A stretch of 33,909 bases of DNA, from positions 1 through 33,909 of the forward strand of contig JBBMKC010221681.1 in NCBI GenBank assembly GCA_037834085.1, given 5' to 3'. The notes under the pieces are model-generated. The model was not told the DNA's origin and searched no databases. It saw only the letters and a list, made by a program, of their open reading frames with translations. This document shows positions 1-11,100 of the stretch, in pieces. Source of the DNA: Bipalium vagum. Lineage: Eukaryota > Platyhelminthes > Tricladida > Geoplanidae. Every line of letters begins with the position of its first letter. The stretch's first letter is position 1. Made by a program: the position numbers and the translations under genes.

Positions 1-900
1 TTTATTAGAAATTTTTCCTATTTTAAAAAATATTGAAATTCAATCTCTTCAAGATATTTATGATTTTTTGGAAATTGGATATTATGACTACCTCTGGTAG
101 CCATGACAGCTTTGCTGCATTATGAATCTCCTTGGAAATAATTATTTTAATTTTTTATTTTAAAAAAATCGAAATGGATGCAAATTAAAATTCAATTGAT
201 CTTAAAAAAAGAATTGAACAATTAAAAAAATTAATTGTGGTAAAAAATAAATTTGAAACTAATCAATTAAATCAATGGAAGAAAGAGGAATTCAACAAGA
301 TTTTACAATTTTTCATAAACTTGTTACTGATGCAGTTAATAAATCTAAACAAGAAACAAAAATTTTGCGAGACGAAAAAGAACAAACAGATAAAGAAAAA
401 GTTAATGAAAATACTTCTATTTTAACTGAAGAAATTTGTGAAAATCTATGACAATAAATAATATTAAGTTCGAATTAACAAAAAATAGGAATAATGAAAT
501 TTCTATGAAACATCAAAATTCTGATAATTGGTTAACTTTAACAGTTGGTTTTGAATCTTTTTTGGAAGGAAAATATTATAATAATATAGATAATATTTTT
601 AAAATTTCTTATATTTTATTATTTTTATATTTGAAGAAAATGGTGTTAAAATTTTTTATAATTTTCATTCATTTTTTTATTGCCAAAAATTCAGAAAATT
701 TTTTAAAATGTTTTCCTTATATCCATATGGAGTAGATTAAATGTTATTTATCATCAAACTGGTCTAATGCTTTTTTATTTTGTTTTAAAAGAAATATGTC
801 ATGCTTATCAGATTTTATTTGTATTTATTCTAAAATCTTTGTCTGTTATTATCGGATTTATTAATTTATTTTTAAAATTGTGGAGACGACTCCCAGGCAA
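1..900 (+). other. decayed coding remnant of unknown element
   Basis: Stretches at about 2-95, 180-440 and 448-735 have protein-like content (Lys/Glu-rich, coiled-coil-like in the middle part, then a Phe/Leu-rich part) but the whole is broken. The Polinton-type integrase fossil 2 kb away makes a shared origin possible, but I cannot support a family from this sequence. Treated as a fossil. Confidence 0.3.
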
Positions 901-1908
901 GGAGCAGAAAGGAAATGACTCGAAAAAATTTACTACTTTGTGATCCAAACATTTTGTGCAAACCTTATGTTGTAATCCTTTAAAACCTTTGCTATATAAA
1001 TTCTTGATATAAAACTTTAAGCATGATATGTGTATATGTAATAATTGATAAATTCCGGAAAAGGTGAAAAATAAATTAATTAATTAAAACCGAAAAAAAA
1101 AAATAAAATATAAATAATATTCACAAAAATAACAGATAAATTAAGATAATTATAAATTTAGAAATACCAAACAAACAAATTACTAAAAATAAAAATAATA
1201 ACTAAATAATGAAATAAATAACAAAAAAGTTATATAAAAATTAAATATAGTAAATTTATATTACCATAAATAAAAATAGGTTAAAAAATAATATAAATTA
1301 AACTTATTTTTAATTAAAAACAGAACAAAAAAGGTAAAAGGGCAAAACAGAATTTTTCTTTTGGATATCAAATTACAGCGTAGCTGTCAGAACATCGACT
1401 GTCATAAAAAAAGAACAACTTTTGAGATCCGTATATCAAATATCGTAGCAGAAGAAATGATATTAAATTACATTGGAAATCGGACACTTGTGGGGCAGAG
1501 ATCAAAAGGAAATTTAATATTACCGTAAATACTCGAATATAAATCGACCTCGGGTATAAATAGAGGGGGGAAAATTGGAAATTCTGTGGAAAACCGTATG
1601 ACTCTTATATTCGTGCTGCAACTGTTCTGAAAGTATCTCCATAAAAATTACATTGTTTATTTGGTGGTTAAACATTATTTAAAATTTCTAAATGTGATTT
1701 AGATTTTTTATGAGAAATTAAACCTGGAAGTGTTCTACAATCTTTTTTACAAATGTCACAGTAGGTTAAATTCATTTTTTTTAAAAAATTTAATTTTTTC
1801 AGTATAAAATTTTATGATTTTCTTAGTAATTTTTTTTATTATTTTTTAAGAAAAAATTTGATATTTATAAGTTTTTAAAAACTAGTAATATAAAAATATA
1901 ATAAATGA
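901..1908. other. AT-rich stretch with no gene seen
   Basis: Very A-rich from 1080 to 1340. At 1531-1580 the sequence TACTCGAATATAAATCGACC followed by a near repeat (GGTATAAATAGAGG) resembles terminal sequence of non-autonomous DNA transposons that I have seen in other animals, but I cannot find its partner end. No coding seen. Confidence 0.3.
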
Positions 1909-2099
1909 AGTAGTACGTAAAACCATACTTTGAGGAGAGGAAAAATGTTTTTACTTTTTTATAGGAGCAAAGCGACTAAAAAATGGTAAAAAAAATATGT
2001 CCCCAAAGTTTTTTTTATTTTTTGAGGGAGCCCCCCTCTGGGGGTGAGTAAAGAAAAAAAAGTGTGTCCTATCCTCAAAGTATGGTTTTACCTACTACT
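1909..2099. mobile_element. MITE with 32-bp terminal inverted repeats
   Basis: The left arm at 1909-1940 and the right arm at 2068-2099 are inverted copies differing at about two positions, sharing GTAAAACCATACTTTGAGGA. The 127-bp interior has no coding, contains a small C5/G5 hairpin near 2031-2045, and is A/T-rich otherwise. AGTAGTA at each tip makes the exact end and target duplication unclear; a TA duplication (Tc1/mariner type) is possible. The element is a short non-autonomous DNA transposon. Confidence 0.8.
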
Positions 2100-2372
2100 A
2101 TCTCGGTTGAAAATTTTTTGTGCACTGAGATAGAGTATTATATGATGATAATTATCATAAAATAAAAAATGTCATCGATTTACTTTTCGAGATATTCAAA
2201 AAATCAATAATGGGATCAGAAATAATGATCGGATCAAAATGAAAGTCAAATCAGCAGGAAGAGCACTTAATTTTCGTTTAGATCAAATTCATAAAATTTT
2301 AAAATTATATATTTATGATAAAGATTTTTCTAGGTAAATATTTTTACGCTTGCTTGTCTTTGAAATTTAAAC

Positions 2373-2453
2373 AAAACGGTATATGATTTTGGGTTTCATT
2401 TTTTAAGTTCAAAAAAATTGAAAAAATGAATCGCTAAAATCATATAACGTTTT
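2373..2453. repeat. imperfect long hairpin
   Basis: The left arm 2373-2404 and right arm 2421-2453 are inverted copies sharing TATATGATTTT and TCATTTTTT, with the tips AAAACG and CGTTTT pairing, around a loop of about 16 bases. It may be the core of a fold-back element or a small MITE; no flanking duplication was identified. Confidence 0.65.
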
Positions 2454-2699
2454 CGGTTCAATTTTAGTTTTTATAATTTAAATTTTTATTTAATTTTTTT
2501 AATAATATTGTAATATTTATTAATGTTATGGTATATAATAATATCATATGGACTTTAAATATTTATTAAACTAATATTTAAAGCTCTAAAACGCTAAATA
2601 GTTCTTAAATTTAGGCCATACACTTTAAAAGATTCTTAAAAATAAATATTTTAATTTATTCATTATTTTTGTATTTCATTCATTTTATAAAAAATTTAT

Positions 2700-3350
2700 A
2701 TTGTTTCAACTCATTCTCATAAAACTTTCCTAATATATTTTGACCATTTTTATCTATACAATTGGAGCCTATAATAAATTTTATTTATAATAAATATTTT
2801 CTCAATCCATTTTGCTGTATATTCTTTTTCAATTTTATTTTTGTATTTTAAAATTCTTACATGATCTCCAATATTATATTTTGGTTTTTTACTTTGAGCA
2901 TCTTCAAATTTGGAGGCATTAATAATAGAAGGGTCTTTACTCATTTCTATAGGTGAGTTGATGAATAAATTTTGTTATTATAAATATTTATTAAATTTGG
3001 TAATAAGTTTAACCATTTTCTATTTCCTTTCTCTGTAAATTTTTTAAATATCATATTCTTTAAAGTTTTATTGAATTTTTCAATTACAACAGCTTTTCCT
3101 TCATTTTCTGTTGAGTAGATTTCAATCTCATTATCATAACAAAACTCTTGGAATATTTTATTGTAAATATTCTGTACCTTTATCAACCAAAATTTTTCTG
3201 ATTTTCTTTGGTAGTCTCCAAATATTATATCAAATGCATCTGTTATTGATTTTTCAGTTTAATTTTTTAAAGGTATAGCAAAAGCAAAAAAGTATATAAA
3301 TCGATAACTGTTAATATTATTTTATAATCTTTACCCTGTTTGTTGTGATT
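2700..3350 (-). mobile_element. fossil Polinton/Maverick-type integrase region
   Basis: Two minus-strand parts are recognisable. One holds IEIYSTENEGKAVVIEKFN followed by KTLKNMIFKKF, typical of the last part of the retroviral-like integrase core used by Polintons and related elements. The other holds KYNIGDHVRILKYKNKIEKE and KWIEKIFIINKI, typical of the small C-terminal domain that follows it. The element is broken (several breaks) and nothing else of it, such as a polymerase or capsid gene, is evident nearby. Age looks considerable. Confidence 0.75.
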
Positions 3351-3690
3351 CAGCTGCTGTAAGGATAGATTTGTAGTCATAAAACATGCAGGTACGAATT
3401 TGAGATTTTTTAATATTGATTTATTATATATTATATTACCATATTGTAGAGTTTAGGAGTAATAATAATATTTTTAATTATAATAACTTTTAAATAATAA
3501 TAATAATAATGATGATAATAATAACAATAATAATAATAATGAGAAATTTTAAATGATAATAATTAATTTTAATAATAATAATAATTTTTAATTAATAATA
3601 ATAATTTTTAAATAATATTAATAAGAATATTTTAAAATTAATGTTAATAATTTTTCTAAAAAAATTTTTTATTTTGTGTCATTTTTATAT
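3351..3690. repeat. AAT/ATT-rich satellite tract
   Basis: Interrupted AAT and TAA triplets dominate about 3463-3620, including GATGATAATAATAAC variants. No coding is visible in the rest. Confidence 0.7.
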
Positions 3691-4170
3691 TGACAAAATC
3701 CCGCCGTGGGGATTAGTTTTCTTGGGATCAGGCTAATGGGCTTCTATTTCCAAATTATACAGTCGTATTCTTTTTACAAGGGGACCCAGCGAGCTAGGGA
3801 ACCCCTAGGCGACCTGAGAAGGGCCTAGAGGGTGACCCGAGGACCCCTTGTCGCTCTCATTGAGATCGATTTTGATTATTTTATTTTCTTTTTTTTTGTC
3901 AATTTTAGTATTAAAGTATTATTATTATTAAATTTAAATTCAGTATTAGCGGGATTTGAGTTTATCCTTAATAACAGTTCTGTTGTGATCGATTTAACAT
4001 TTGTAATTGTTGGTACAAATAAAGTTTTATTTTAAATATTTCGAATTGGTTATTAAGGGAGCGGATATTGTATAGTAGAGGGTGTTTTACATTCAAAGGG
4101 GTTGAGAGGGATTTCGAACACGAGTTACAGAAAGTGAGGAGTCACGAGCAGACGACCACACGTTGCTACA
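3691..4170. mobile_element. GC-richer island, possible fossil solo LTR
   Basis: An island of about 480 bp clearly richer in G and C than its surroundings. It starts TGACAAAATCCCGCC and ends GTTGCTACA, contains an AATAAA at about 4018-4023, and carries no gene. The TG...CA ends and internal polyadenylation-like signal fit a solo LTR, but I see no target duplication and no second copy, so this remains a guess. Confidence 0.25.
3778..3851. repeat. nested GC-rich cruciform
   Basis: The outer arms CAAGGGGACC (3778-3787) and GGACCCCTTG (3842-3851) pair at nine of ten positions. The inner arms ACCCCTAGGC (3801-3810) and GCCTAGAGGGT (3823-3833) pair with one bulge. The nesting suggests a folded single RNA or DNA hairpin. 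Confidence 0.6.
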
Positions 4171-4399
4171 TTTTAGTATAATAGTAACAATATGACTGAT
4201 TTTCAAAAACGCTAATATCATGTATATATAGATAAATGTCTGCCTGTTAGTATATAAACTACATTGAAAAACAGGTAAAAAATGACTCAGTTATATTAAT
4301 TAGTTCTTTATGATTCCAAACGTATTCTTAAACAACTCTGACAGTAAGAAATAACAAGTATTTTAGTGATTATCGACTCGGTTTTTAATTTTTTTTATT

Positions 4400-4860
4400 A
4401 CATAATTACGTTAATTTTTAGATTGGTGTTATATTCTGCAAACTATATAATGTTAGTGGAAAAATAGATTTAGAGTTCATATCAGAACTGCTTTACTATG
4501 CAACATACCAAGGCGTATTACGGAAACGTTTGATGCCATTTTCAAAGAAATTAAGACAACTTATTTTTTCAACAAGACAATGCGACATGTCATGTAAGTC
4601 GTAATACCACATCTTTTCCTGGAGGCTAATAATATTCGAGTTATGAAGTGGCCTAAATGTTCTCCAGATCTAAATCCAATTGAAAATTTTTTGGGAATAA
4701 TTGTACGTTCTATATCAAAATAACAGACAATACTAAGTCGTGAATGAGCTAAAAGGTACCATCTAGGAAGCATAGCAATCTATTTCTCAAGGAACATTTG
4801 ATAATTTAATTAACAGTATACTAAATCTGGTTTTGAAATAATTACTAATACTTTTTGTAA
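4400..4860 (+). pseudogene. Tc1-type transposase remnant
   Basis: Plus-strand FFQQDNATCHVS followed by LEANNIRVMKWPKCSPDLN and PIEN is the C-terminal catalytic part of a Tc1 transposase, with 34 residues between the second Asp and the Glu once one extra base near 4617 is allowed for (DD34E). Upstream catalytic sequence is decayed with stops, and the N-terminal DNA-binding half is absent. No inverted repeats were found. Stretches 4171-4400 and 4861-5422 hold no recognisable gene. Confidence 0.85.
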
Positions 4861-5422
4861 CGTTTTGCATTATTTTAATTATTATTTAATTGTACTTAAA
4901 AATAAAATTAACTAATTAAGTTTAAAATTCAATTTATTTAAATTATTTGAACAGTTTAATATATAAAATATATTTTTAGAAAAATCAAATTTCACCATCT
5001 AACATAAAGTCAAATGTAAATGATTCAACTTAGTTTTAGTAATAATAAAAATAATAATATTACTATTATTATTGTATTATTTACTATTTCAGTTGTGTAA
5101 TCATTAATACAAAAAATCAGTCAAATATCGATTTTTCCAAGACAACATAAATATGTACAAATCTTTAATAGAAAAAAATCAATCTTAGCACTTTAACAAA
5201 TGATTCATTGCAGCTGCACGACGATGAAGATTTGATGATTTCATAAATCAATAATAATAAACTTAAATAAATGATGTAAGATGTCCCTTTTTATATTTTA
5301 TGAAAAGTGAAGACTTTTTGAGGATGAAGAAACCGGATTTCTTATAGATAAAAATTGATATTTTTGTAACGAATGACACACGGCACAAAAATACAATTAT
5401 TGTTGCTCAATTTCATATTATT

Positions 5423-5428
5423 TTTATT
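5423..5428 (-). terminator. candidate polyadenylation signal of the RasGAP gene
   Basis: TTTATT on the plus strand is AATAAA on the minus strand, about 226 bases past the stop codon, and is the first such hexamer I see downstream. The AT content makes chance matches common. The gap 5429-5653 is then the presumed 3' UTR; it holds a GT-rich stretch on the plus strand and nothing coding. Confidence 0.35.
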
Positions 5429-5653
5429 ATTATTATCATCAACATAATCACATCATCCAATAGAACGATAATAAAAAATGGATTGGTTTTTATCCATTGA
5501 TAATGATAATAATATTTGTGGTATGGAATAATCTGTGTGTGATTATCACATTGTTTGGATGTGACTGTTAGTGTGTGTGTGATATGATGAGCAATCCGGT
5601 TGCTTGAGAGATTTGCTGGCTGGCTCAGGTTAGTAGCACACTGTTTTTTGTGT

Positions 5654-8037
5654 TCATATCAGCCAGGGAGTCAATGAAGAACAATTAGATGACGATTGAG
5701 ATTTGACTGGTGTCGATGATTGTGAGCTGATCAGAACTGGTGAGGACGGTTCTGTGAAATCTATCGGCACAGTGTCCAGACTGCTATTGATATTATTGTT
5801 GTTATTGATATTATTATTATGCACTCTGCCAACTGATTGTTGGCGAGGACGATTTGATGCCGGAATAGATTGCACTTTCACTGCACTTCTATCTTTTTTT
5901 AAATGCTGGCGACGTAAATTGAATTGTGCTTCTTCTAGTCCTGCTCCGTCACTGGTAATTCTATTTTTTATCAATTACATCAAAATATTTTAATAACAAT
6001 TGATAATTACTAAAAAATTTAAATTATAAAAAAACATGATTTTTTATTATTATTATTATTATTATTATTTAACTTTAAAATATATCAATTTTGGAATTCA
6101 AAACTTATCCAGGAATTAAAATTGAAGAAAATCAGAATTCTTTAGTTTTCATTTGATTTTTTTTAATTTCAATTCATTGTTAACAATTTATCATTACTAT
6201 TATTGAAAACAAAGATCATTACATCAATTAACTTTCTAAAAAAATTTTTTGACTCTAATAAATCAGGATATAAAAAATATTTTTTCAATTAATTTTTTCA
6301 AAAATTATCATTAATCAATATACTTATATTGATCGATTTTGGGTTGAGATTTATGGGAAGACAGAAATTCTTAACTTTTAACGATTTTTAAAGATTCCCA
6401 TTTTAATCGATTATTATTTTATAGAAATGTTTAATTTGATGACTGAATAATAATTTTGCAATAACAATTCCTTACGTATTGATAACTTCATCGAGAGCTT
6501 CCGTCATGACTTCTTTTTGATTGGAGGTAAAGTCAGCGTGAGAATTAGAAATGAATGAGGAATACATTTTCTGGTTGATTGCGTCACCGCTTTTCGTAAG
6601 ATTGATGATTTGATTTAACTGCTTCAAATCTTTTAACTGTTCATTTTGTACATCCAAGTTCATAGATTCCATTTCTTCATAGAGATCATTGAGATTCTTG
6701 GTGATCTAAACGGTTTACATATAGTTTTATTTATTTACTCAAAACAATTTTAATGTGACAATTATAGAGATCAGGGGTAACCGACATTGTCGATAATTAA
6801 TTTCTGACAGGTCGGTAGTAATATCACTTTACATTTCAAAATATAAATTTCTGCCAGTGTTTCACGATTTTTTAATAATACTAAAATAATCAATAGTTTT
6901 TTTGGAATGAAAAAATTTTAACAATTTTTGTCATATCTGTTTAGTGCAGATTTAGAAGATACGAATTTTTTAAAAATGTACACATTAAAGAAAAATTTCA
7001 CCATGATTCTTTAGAAACTGAAGAAACTACTCCACCAGGACATAATAATTCATCAATGGAAAATAAAACATATGCCCCGAAAATAAGTTGAGCTATTCTC
7101 AGAAAAAATTGTCGTAGCCAAAATCCAGTCGTTAGCAAATATCTCTCTCATCAGCATTTTAATGATGCTAATTACATATCGACTTTGTACGAAAACGGAA
7201 TTATAATTATTAATTCTGTTTTTTCTCAAGAGTATTCCAATATTATCAATATCATTTTTTTGTATTTTTTGTATTTTTATTTTAATATTATCATTATTAT
7301 TATTGGTGAAATGAAAAATTCGAATATATAAATATGGTTCTTTTTAAGTTATAACAAACTGGCGAACAAAATACGATTGATGTCTAATATAGAGTTCATT
7401 GACGATTTCTCCCTCCAGTGATTTCAAACAAAAAGTTCAATGCTAGAGATCAACCATATTTCTACAATAAGACTTCTTTATTGAATATTTGTCATTACGA
7501 TTGACTCAATAGACGAACAAAGTTTTTATATGACTGTTGCGTCATAATTTTTAAATTTTATATACACTTTAATATATTGTTTTAACCTTCGTAAACCTTA
7601 GAAGTTTATGGATTAATTAATTAAACTTTCTCGGATCTATATAATTTTAAATGAAATAAAAAAATTTAATTTAAAACATAATACGAAATAAAAATAATAA
7701 TGATAATGTTACTAACCTGGTCCTTACTGGAATCGAGATAAATTTGTTTCTGTTGCTGATCAAGTAAGCTCAAATAAGCTGAACGGACATTGAAATATCT
7801 GTCTATGGTATTCTGAGAATGACTATCAGGATTATGAGTGAATTTCACAGATGACTCAATAAAATCATATAATGGATTTGCACAATAAAAGTCGTCAATA
7901 TCATTCTGAATAACTGGATCTAAACCTGACGATTCTGATTTTAATTTTCGCTTTGATGAATCAAATTTAACGACATCATTGACTTTCGAATAATGACAAA
8001 CATCATAGGATTTAATTATTGGAATTTTCTGAGGAGG
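5654..8037 (-). CDS. RasGAP exons 20-22: coiled coil and Asn-rich C-terminus
   Basis: Exons 7717-8037, 6476-6705 and 5654-5960 encode residues 975-1259. Leu-rich heptad-like spacing runs from about 1055 to 1120 (LLDQQQKQIYL, then LNDLYEEMESMNLDVQNEQL), a likely coiled coil; vertebrate members also end in a coiled coil, but I see no residue-level match. The last exon has a basic patch (NLRRQHLKKDRSAVKV) and an Asn run at about 1206-1217, written by AAT/AAC codons that resemble the AAT microsatellites in the introns. The protein ends LTPWLI. Exon ends are supported by GT-AG sites and unbroken phase. Confidence 0.85.
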
Positions 8038-8088
8038 CTGTAAATAAGTTCCATAAATTATTTTTTCTTCAAATATGTCATTTTTCTA

Positions 8089-8125
<37 letters not shown>

Positions 8126-11100
8126 TATTTTCAATATTAATACGGTTTTATTTGAAGTCAAAAAATATCCAATACTTTTTCCATGAAATTATTTCATAAC
8201 ACTTAGAAGTTTAGTGAAAATAAATATACAAGATATAGTGGTGAATTTTCCAAATTGGCAAACAATTACTTAATTATTCGTTAACAACCTCGAAGTCTGA
8301 GAAAATGCAATCAGGAAATAATTATTTGGTGACAACTAGTTTATTTGGCTCGTGTTTGTGGAAGATATTTCAAAACCTCAATATTTAACTTCTGATATTT
8401 TTAATTTGAAATGAATAGAGATAAATTATTTATTCTAACTGAATTATTCACTGATCAGAAAAAATTACCTTGTATACATATTTATAAGTTAAGTTAATCC
8501 TAATAAACAAAAAAGTAGTATTAGTGGTAAGCGCAATCGTGATTTTCAAGAAAATTCTTTTTAGAAACACAAGAAATAGTTTAGAAAGCTTAAATTATTT
8601 AATCTAAAATGAAAATTGATGTATTGATGCAATATAAAATCCCCTTTTCTAAATAATAAAGATTATAACTAAGTCCGAATGCACTATTTATGAATTCAAA
8701 CAATTTGTTTATATTACATTTCAACAAATGATTTATTATTCAGATATCGGGTAGACTAGAACCTACCGATTCCAATTATCTGAATAAGGTCATTGGTTGT
8801 TTTAATGTTCGTTGGAATTAAAAAATACTGATTCTATGATGTTCAACTTTATTATCGATTTTCAAGTCACAGAAGGATTCTAATAAAGTCATATAACAAA
8901 TTATTGATATGTTAATGAATGCTAGTCATTCTGGTAATGTTATTTAGAACAATAAAAACATGATAATTTATATTATTATATTGATTTTAATTAAATGTAA
9001 ATATTTAAAATATGTTGAAAATAAACGATCAATGGTATATCAATTCAAGATTATTTATTATTAATTGAAAAAGTTGACTATAATTATAATCAATTTTATT
9101 GTTATTACCGTGTAATAAGCAGTTGGAATTCTCTTGTTTTGGGGCTGTATGGATTTTGAAAATGCAGATTTTGACTGATTAGTGTGAATATTTGAATTCA
9201 TAGACATATGTTTCTGGTCGAAATTCTTTTTGCTTAAGAAATCACTGGTTGTGTTATCTTCAATTTCCCGAGTATTGTAATGACCTCTGTGAAATGAAGT
9301 AAAATTCATTTGATTTTTCGGTATTGGAGATATTGTGTATTGCTGTTTCGTTGAGTAAACAACAGGGGCAACAACTGGAATTCTATTAAATACACAAAAT
9401 AATTATTGGCAATTTCTTTCTATTTCTATTGCACCCAATTTCATTAACAAATCTCACATTAATAGAAATAGTTAAATAAAATCAATATAATTAATCTAAA
9501 ATAGCATGAGAAATTTTCACTTTTTGTCATGTTACATATTTTTCTGTTTTGTGAAACAAAATAATTAATAACTAAGTAATATATTATCGATCGGCATTAC
9601 ATTTATAAATTTTTGAAAAAGAGTACAAAATTATTTCAAATAGAAATTTTTTAAATTACTTTGATAACTTCGGAGCATTATTACTATTTATATCCGATCT
9701 CATTTGCCAGACATCGGTGCTGTGGACACCATATTCCGAAACGGGGTCAACAACGGATTTTGAATGACATATAGGACTTCCCAGTCTAGGAGGGGAATTA
9801 TCTTTTTCTGATCTACCAAGTTCTTGTAATTTGGTGTTCAGCAAAGGTCCTAGAGAAGCTCTTCTTTGATCAGTAGAGGAAGAGACTTGAGGTTTTTTGT
9901 GTGAAAAGAAAGATGTTGAGTGCGGATAACAAGATTGCAACTGTTGATTTATCTCTCTGATAATGTCTGGCAATTTCAAAACATTCTGAAACTTTGGAGG
10001 CTGAAATATTATTATTATTATTATTACTATTATTAATTTATTACTATTATTATTTGTTTATTTATTTTATTTTTATTATTTCTGCTTTTATTAATACATA
10101 ATTATTATTTAAAGCCTTGTATTGTAATTCTTTTTTTTTATTTGTATTATTACTTATTATTTTTTATTAGTATGTCTACTAGTAATAGTACTTTTTTAAT
10201 AGTATATTTTGTTATTATTAATAGTTTATTTTTAATTTTTTATTATTTCATAAAATTTACAGTAATATATATAAAAATATAATTAATTTAAAAATGATAT
10301 TCGTCAATATTTTGTTCGACTGATAATGAGAAAAATAGGAAATTTCCACTGAAAAATTGTATTATTTTTAAATTTATTTCTATTATTAATATTTTATTAT
10401 TTTAAATTTATTACATTCAATTAAGTTTTTTTTCAATGAACACACACAGAAAGAAAATAATTAATTTCACCAATAAGATAAAAATAAATAGAATAAAATG
10501 AAATTATTGCTGTGACATTTCACATTTATTCTATTACCGCTTTGAATCTCCATTTAAAATAAAACCGGCACTGTATATATATATATATATATATGTATTA
10601 CTAATTATGTTTTGGCACTCAAAAATTACAATGATGTGCAACTCGTTAACATTAAGAACTTTCCAGTGGGTTTCGTGTTTGATTGGTAGATTTTCATTTT
10701 TTAATAAAATGCGAAGAAAAGAAAATAATAGGTGTTTATTTAAAAATGGCGGGAAAAAATTACAAATTCATTATTTTAACCAGAATTGACAATAAGTCAA
10801 TGACAATAAGCGTTGATGACATTTTATAGAATCGATGGATTCCTACTACACTTTTATGCGGAAAATCTGCGGTGTAGATATAGTACATTAAGGAAAGAGA
10901 TTTTCTTTAACGATTTTGATCTGTGTCAACCAATGACAAAAACACAAACGGTTTCTTTAAAGTCACACCCAACAAAATATGTAATTATCAGCAAGTAAAA
11001 CATCAAGATTTCTGTTCTCATTTGAAGAAATTTTCCATACTGCAATTTTCATTTTTCTATTTTCCTCGTTCACCACAAATCAACTTTACCCTTGAATTTA

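Noticed and set aside
3463-3620. Possible CRISPR-like or satellite array
   Set aside because: Only interrupted AAT/ATT triplets, no regular spacer-repeat pattern; the window is animal nuclear DNA.
4561-4773. Minus-strand 70-codon frame
   Set aside because: Antisense shadow of the plus-strand Tc1 C-terminal sequence.
5703-5993. Plus-strand 96-codon open frame
   Set aside because: It is the reverse of the RasGAP final exon; its Leu/Ile run is the antisense of the Asn run.
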